64,000 nucleotides of DNA, from positions 62,001-126,000 of the forward strand of contig VGFP01000001.1 of assembly GCA_016868855.1 (NCBI GenBank), in the 5' to 3' direction. Source of the stretch: Bacteroidota bacterium (GTDB taxonomy: Bacteria > Bacteroidota > Bacteroidia > Chitinophagales > Chitinophagaceae). This document shows positions 60,966 through 64,000 of the stretch, one piece after another. The stretch's first letter is position 1, and every line of letters starts with the position of its first letter. The notes below the pieces were generated by a model that did not search any database, was not told the DNA's origin, and saw nothing but the letters and a program-made list of their open reading frames with translations. Both the position numbers and the translations under genes were made by a program.

Positions 60966-63707
60966 ATGCTTATGAAAAGATATGCTTGCCTAGTTGCATT
61001 GCTATTTTTGCTTTCACCTGTATTGGTCTTGGCACAAAGTCAAGTGATTACAGGCAGCGTTAAAAATGCATCTGGTGGAGAAGCCATTGGATCTGTTTCA
61101 GTTACACTGAAAGATGGATCTGCGGGGACTTTCACCGATAACAAAGGAAATTTCAGATTGGTAGTGCCTTCTGGAGCAAAATTTCCACTTGCACTTGTTT
61201 TTACTTCAATTGGGTTCGGATTAACTGAAATGAAGGTTGATGCTGCCGGGGCCATGAAAAATATCACCTTGCAACCAAGTTCAACCCTGGGCGAGGAGGT
61301 AGTGGTTTCTGCAACCAGAACCCCCACCAGAATCATTGAATCACCTGTTTCCATTGAGCGTTTGAATACCACAGCGCTGAGAAATGCAGCAGCTGCTGAT
61401 TTCTATGATATGGCATTGAATCTCAAAGGTGTAGACATGGTTGCTTCAAGTTTAACTTTCAAAACCATTACTACCAGAGGTTTTACCGGAAGCGGTAATA
61501 CCAGGTTCACACAAATTGTGGACGGAATGGACAATCAGGCACCTGGTTTGAACTTCTCAGTTGGTAGCATCATCGGTTTGAGTGAATTAGATGTTGAGAG
61601 CATGGAGTTGATGCAAGGTGCATCTTCTGCACTTTACGGTTCAGGTGGTATGAACGGTACCTTGATCATCAACAGCAAGGATCCTTTTAAATACCAGGGA
61701 CTGTCATTCCAGGCAAAAAATGGCGTGATGCATGTTGACGGTAAATACCGTGATCCATCACCTTACTACAATTATGATCTGAGATATGCCAAGAAAATCA
61801 ATGATCGTCTGGCATTCAAAATTACCACTGGTTTGGTACAGGCGCAGGACTGGTTGGCAGCTGACAACAGAAACGTTTTGAGATCAGGTCCGTTTTTGGG
61901 CAAGGTAATTGACGGTACACGTCCAACCGACCCCAACTATGATGGTATGAATATTTATGGTGATGAGACAACAATCGATTTGAATTTGGTATTGAGAGGC
62001 ATTGGTCAACAGGCACCTTTCTTGGCACCATATATCAATTCAATCACAGGAGCTCCGAATCCAGTTTCCAGAACTGGTTATACAGAAAAAGAAGTCACCA
62101 ATCCAACTACTTTCAATGTGAAAGTGGGTGGTGCACTACACTATAAGATCAACAACAATGTGGAAGCAATCATTGCCGGACATTGGGGAACAGGTAACAC
62201 TGTTTACACTGGCAGTGACAGATATTCTTTGTTGAATTTCAAAATGGGACAATACAAGGCAGAGTTGAAGAGTAAAAATTGGATGCTCAGGGTTTATACT
62301 ACCCAGGAAAATGCCGGAGAGTCTTACAACACAACAGTTACCACAAGGATCTTCAATGAAGGTTGGAAAAATTCAACTACCTGGTATACTCAATACGGTC
62401 AGGCATATTTGAATGCAATGCTCTCTGGTATGAATTCCAATCAAGCACATGGATTTGCACGTTCAATTGCTGACGTGGGACGTCCCGCTGTTGGAAGTGC
62501 ACAATTCGATAGAATATATGATTCGTCTAGATCAAGAGCAATCTCTCAAGGTGGTGGTAAGTTCATCGATCGCACTAACTTGTTTGCTGCTGAAGGTCAA
62601 TACAATCTTAGCTCAGTAGTCAATGATTGGGCACAAGTTCTTGTGGGTGGAAATCTCAGAAGATTTGTGTTGAACTCTCAAGGAACCTTGTTTGCCGATT
62701 CGGCAGGAACCATTCCTGTTACCGAGTCTGGTGCATATTTGCAAGTTGTTAAAGGTTTCTTTGATGATGCTGTGAAGTTCACAGTATCAGGTCGCTATGA
62801 CAAGAACAACAACTTCAAAGGAAGATTTACTCCAAGAGCTACCGCGCTCTTGCGTGTGGCAAAGGACAATCACTTCAGGGTATCTTATCAAACAGCCTAT
62901 CGTTTCCCATCTGTTCAACAGCAGTACATCAATCTTGCAGCAGGTGGTGCCATTCTGATCGGAGGTGTTCCTGAAATGTTGAATTTTTATAAAGTAGCCA
63001 GCAATCCTATTTACTCCTTGAGTGAATTGGCGAGCGGAAGATTGACGGTGCAGCAATTGGGTGAATTCAAACCTGAGGCTGTAAAGTCATATGAAATTGG
63101 ATACAGAGGTCTCATGGAAAATGGCAAATTGATGTTTGATGCGTATTATTATAGAGGCAATTACCAGGACTTCATCACAAGAGTATTGGTTGCACAATCA
63201 ATCACTGCAAGTCCCAAGCCTACAGATGTACTCGCAGCATCCACCAGAAGAATCCTTTCGATTCCTATAAACAGTCCAACCAGGGTAGAAACCTCAGGCT
63301 GGGGTGTGTCATTGGAATATCGTTTTCCAAAGGGATTTTTCCTGAATACGAACCTTTCATCTGATCAATTGGGTGATGTGCCCAATGGATACATTACCTA
63401 TTTCAATGCACCAAAATTGCGTACCAACACAACTTTTGGAAATCATGGAATGGGTAAATCCAAGCGAGTTGCTTTCAATGTGGTACATCGTTGGCAGGCT
63501 GCTTTTGATTACCAAAGTGATTTGGCAAACGGAACAGTTCCGGCATACCATGTATTGGACGCACAGGTTAGTTATAAGTTTCCAAAAATCCAATCTGTTG
63601 TTAAAGTGGGTGCCAACAACCTGCTCAATCAATATTACATCACAGCATTGGCCAATCCGTCTATTGGTGGATTGTACTATGTTTCAATTGGGTACAATAT
63701 TTTCTAA
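60966..63707 (+). CDS. TonB-dependent receptor with carboxypeptidase-like N-terminal domain
   Basis: The 913-residue outer-membrane transporter has a signal peptide (MLMKRYACLVALLFLLSPVL, cut near AQS), then a carboxypeptidase-like domain (about 24-110), a plug (about 115-235, TTRGFTGSGNTRFTQIVDGM and LMQGASSALYGSGGMNGTLI) and a barrel ending YVSIGYNIF (terminal Phe). ATG 60972 two codons later is an equally good start. It is followed after 33 bp by a fasciclin-domain lipoprotein, as a co-expressed surface partner. There is no SusD-type gene, so this is a different receptor-lipoprotein pairing. The substrate is unknown. Confidence 0.92.
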   Translation: MLMKRYACLVALLFLLSPVLVLAQSQVITGSVKNASGGEAIGSVSVTLKDGSAGTFTDNKGNFRLVVPSGAKFPLALVFTSIGFGLTEMKVDAAGAMKNITLQPSSTLGEEVVVSATRTPTRIIESPVSIERLNTTALRNAAAADFYDMALNLKGVDMVASSLTFKTITTRGFTGSGNTRFTQIVDGMDNQAPGLNFSVGSIIGLSELDVESMELMQGASSALYGSGGMNGTLIINSKDPFKYQGLSFQAKNGVMHVDGKYRDPSPYYNYDLRYAKKINDRLAFKITTGLVQAQDWLAADNRNVLRSGPFLGKVIDGTRPTDPNYDGMNIYGDETTIDLNLVLRGIGQQAPFLAPYINSITGAPNPVSRTGYTEKEVTNPTTFNVKVGGALHYKINNNVEAIIAGHWGTGNTVYTGSDRYSLLNFKMGQYKAELKSKNWMLRVYTTQENAGESYNTTVTTRIFNEGWKNSTTWYTQYGQAYLNAMLSGMNSNQAHGFARSIADVGRPAVGSAQFDRIYDSSRSRAISQGGGKFIDRTNLFAAEGQYNLSSVVNDWAQVLVGGNLRRFVLNSQGTLFADSAGTIPVTESGAYLQVVKGFFDDAVKFTVSGRYDKNNNFKGRFTPRATALLRVAKDNHFRVSYQTAYRFPSVQQQYINLAAGGAILIGGVPEMLNFYKVASNPIYSLSELASGRLTVQQLGEFKPEAVKSYEIGYRGLMENGKLMFDAYYYRGNYQDFITRVLVAQSITASPKPTDVLAASTRRILSIPINSPTRVETSGWGVSLEYRFPKGFFLNTNLSSDQLGDVPNGYITYFNAPKLRTNTTFGNHGMGKSKRVAFNVVHRWQAAFDYQSDLANGTVPAYHVLDAQVSYKFPKIQSVVKVGANNLLNQYYITALANPSIGGLYYVSIGYNIF

Positions 63708-63740
63708 ACAAGCGTAATACATTATCAACTCGTTAAACAA

Positions 63741-64000
63741 ATGATTATGAAAAAAATTACACATACATTATCAGTTGCGCTTGTAGCTACACTCGTTTTG
63801 GTGTTTGCATCTTCCTGCAACAAAAATGTTCCAGAGGGTGTTCCCAAGCAATTTTATCTACAGAGCAACAATACCATCGGCGATATTCTTAACAACGATG
63901 CCAATTATTCTATCTTGAAGGCTGCTGTTACCAAAGCGGGACTCATGGCAGACTTGTCTGATAGAAACAAGGTGTTCACGTTGTTTGCACCGAATGATGC
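63741..64000 (+). CDS. Fasciclin (FAS1)-domain lipoprotein, N-terminal part
   Basis: The gene is cut by the window end after 86 complete codons. The translation starts MIMKKITHTLSVALVATLVL with lipobox VFASSC (Cys about residue 26), then TIGDILNNDANYSILKAAV and VFTLFAPNDA, the H1 and start of the FAS1 fold. FAS1 proteins mediate surface binding or adhesion. It lies 33 bp after the TonB receptor in the same direction and so is probably co-transcribed. A start at ATG 63747 is also possible. Confidence 0.87.
   Translation, partial: MIMKKITHTLSVALVATLVLVFASSCNKNVPEGVPKQFYLQSNNTIGDILNNDANYSILKAAVTKAGLMADLSDRNKVFTLFAPND

Overview
This window comes from a Bacteroidota chromosome, most likely family Chitinophagaceae or a close relative. 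The evidence is a SusC/SusD pair, five TonB-dependent outer-membrane receptors in 64 kb, families confined to or typical of the phylum (DUF3822, DUF2027, DUF4270, GSCFA, LptE-type lipoprotein), almost no Shine-Dalgarno sequences, and many copies of the Bacteroidota promoter core TAnnTTTG just upstream of start codons. The placement rests on family recognition and promoter style; no 16S rRNA is present. Genes are densely packed on both strands. I see no prophage, transposase, CRISPR array or rRNA operon.

Layout. 1-2.8 kb: 3' end of a SusC receptor and its SusD lipoprotein, closed by a near-perfect bidirectional terminator. 2.9-8.4 kb: an ABC-F ATPase whose linker carries an array of 7-bp repeats, a TonB receptor and an exported protein of unknown role. 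8.5-12.5 kb: thrS-infC (without the usual rpmI-rplT) and a MATE exporter. 12.5-21 kb: a co-directional run, DUF3822-rsmD-formyltetrahydrofolate cyclo-ligase-lpxK-rnr-polyprenyl synthase-amino-acid permease-DUF2027. 21.07-21.42 kb: the RNase P RNA gene, absent from a protein-only view. 21.5-22.6 kb: an exported protein made of 24-residue repeats, a very AT-rich non-coding island and a tiny membrane protein. 22.7-26.4 kb: an amylomaltase with starch-binding domains and a dipeptide epimerase.

26.4-38.4 kb is a long minus-strand block. In transcription order it holds a two-gene Fe-S redox module plus a small conserved protein, then miaB, a sigma-54 activator, lptE, a helical/TPR protein, secG, (terminator) mltG, a YihY-type membrane protein, a creatininase-family hydrolase and a TonB receptor. 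38.4-41.4 kb: phosphoribosyltransferase, phosphohexomutase, pcm. 41.4-44.7 kb: a TonB/beta-barrel protein and a DUF445 membrane protein. 44.8 kb: tRNA-His. 44.9-49.8 kb: a C-terminal-processing protease facing a subtilase, then a flippase-like membrane protein. 50-60.8 kb: a lone GT5-like domain, DUF4270 lipoprotein, metK, a Nudix hydrolase, rlmB, a GSCFA protein, a penicillin acylase, a small membrane protein, trhO and purC. 61-64 kb: a TonB receptor followed by the start of a fasciclin-domain lipoprotein cut off by the window edge.

Most genes are housekeeping (translation, RNA processing, envelope assembly, one-carbon and SAM metabolism) mixed with nutrient-uptake receptors. I found no clear new multi-gene defence or mobile system. 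The strongest unexplained signals are the 24-residue repeat protein with its AT-rich upstream island (21.5-22.4 kb), the heptanucleotide array inside the ABC-F gene, the RsmD catalytic-motif change, the long insertion in the subtilase, and stop codons of convergent genes that touch or overlap in four places.
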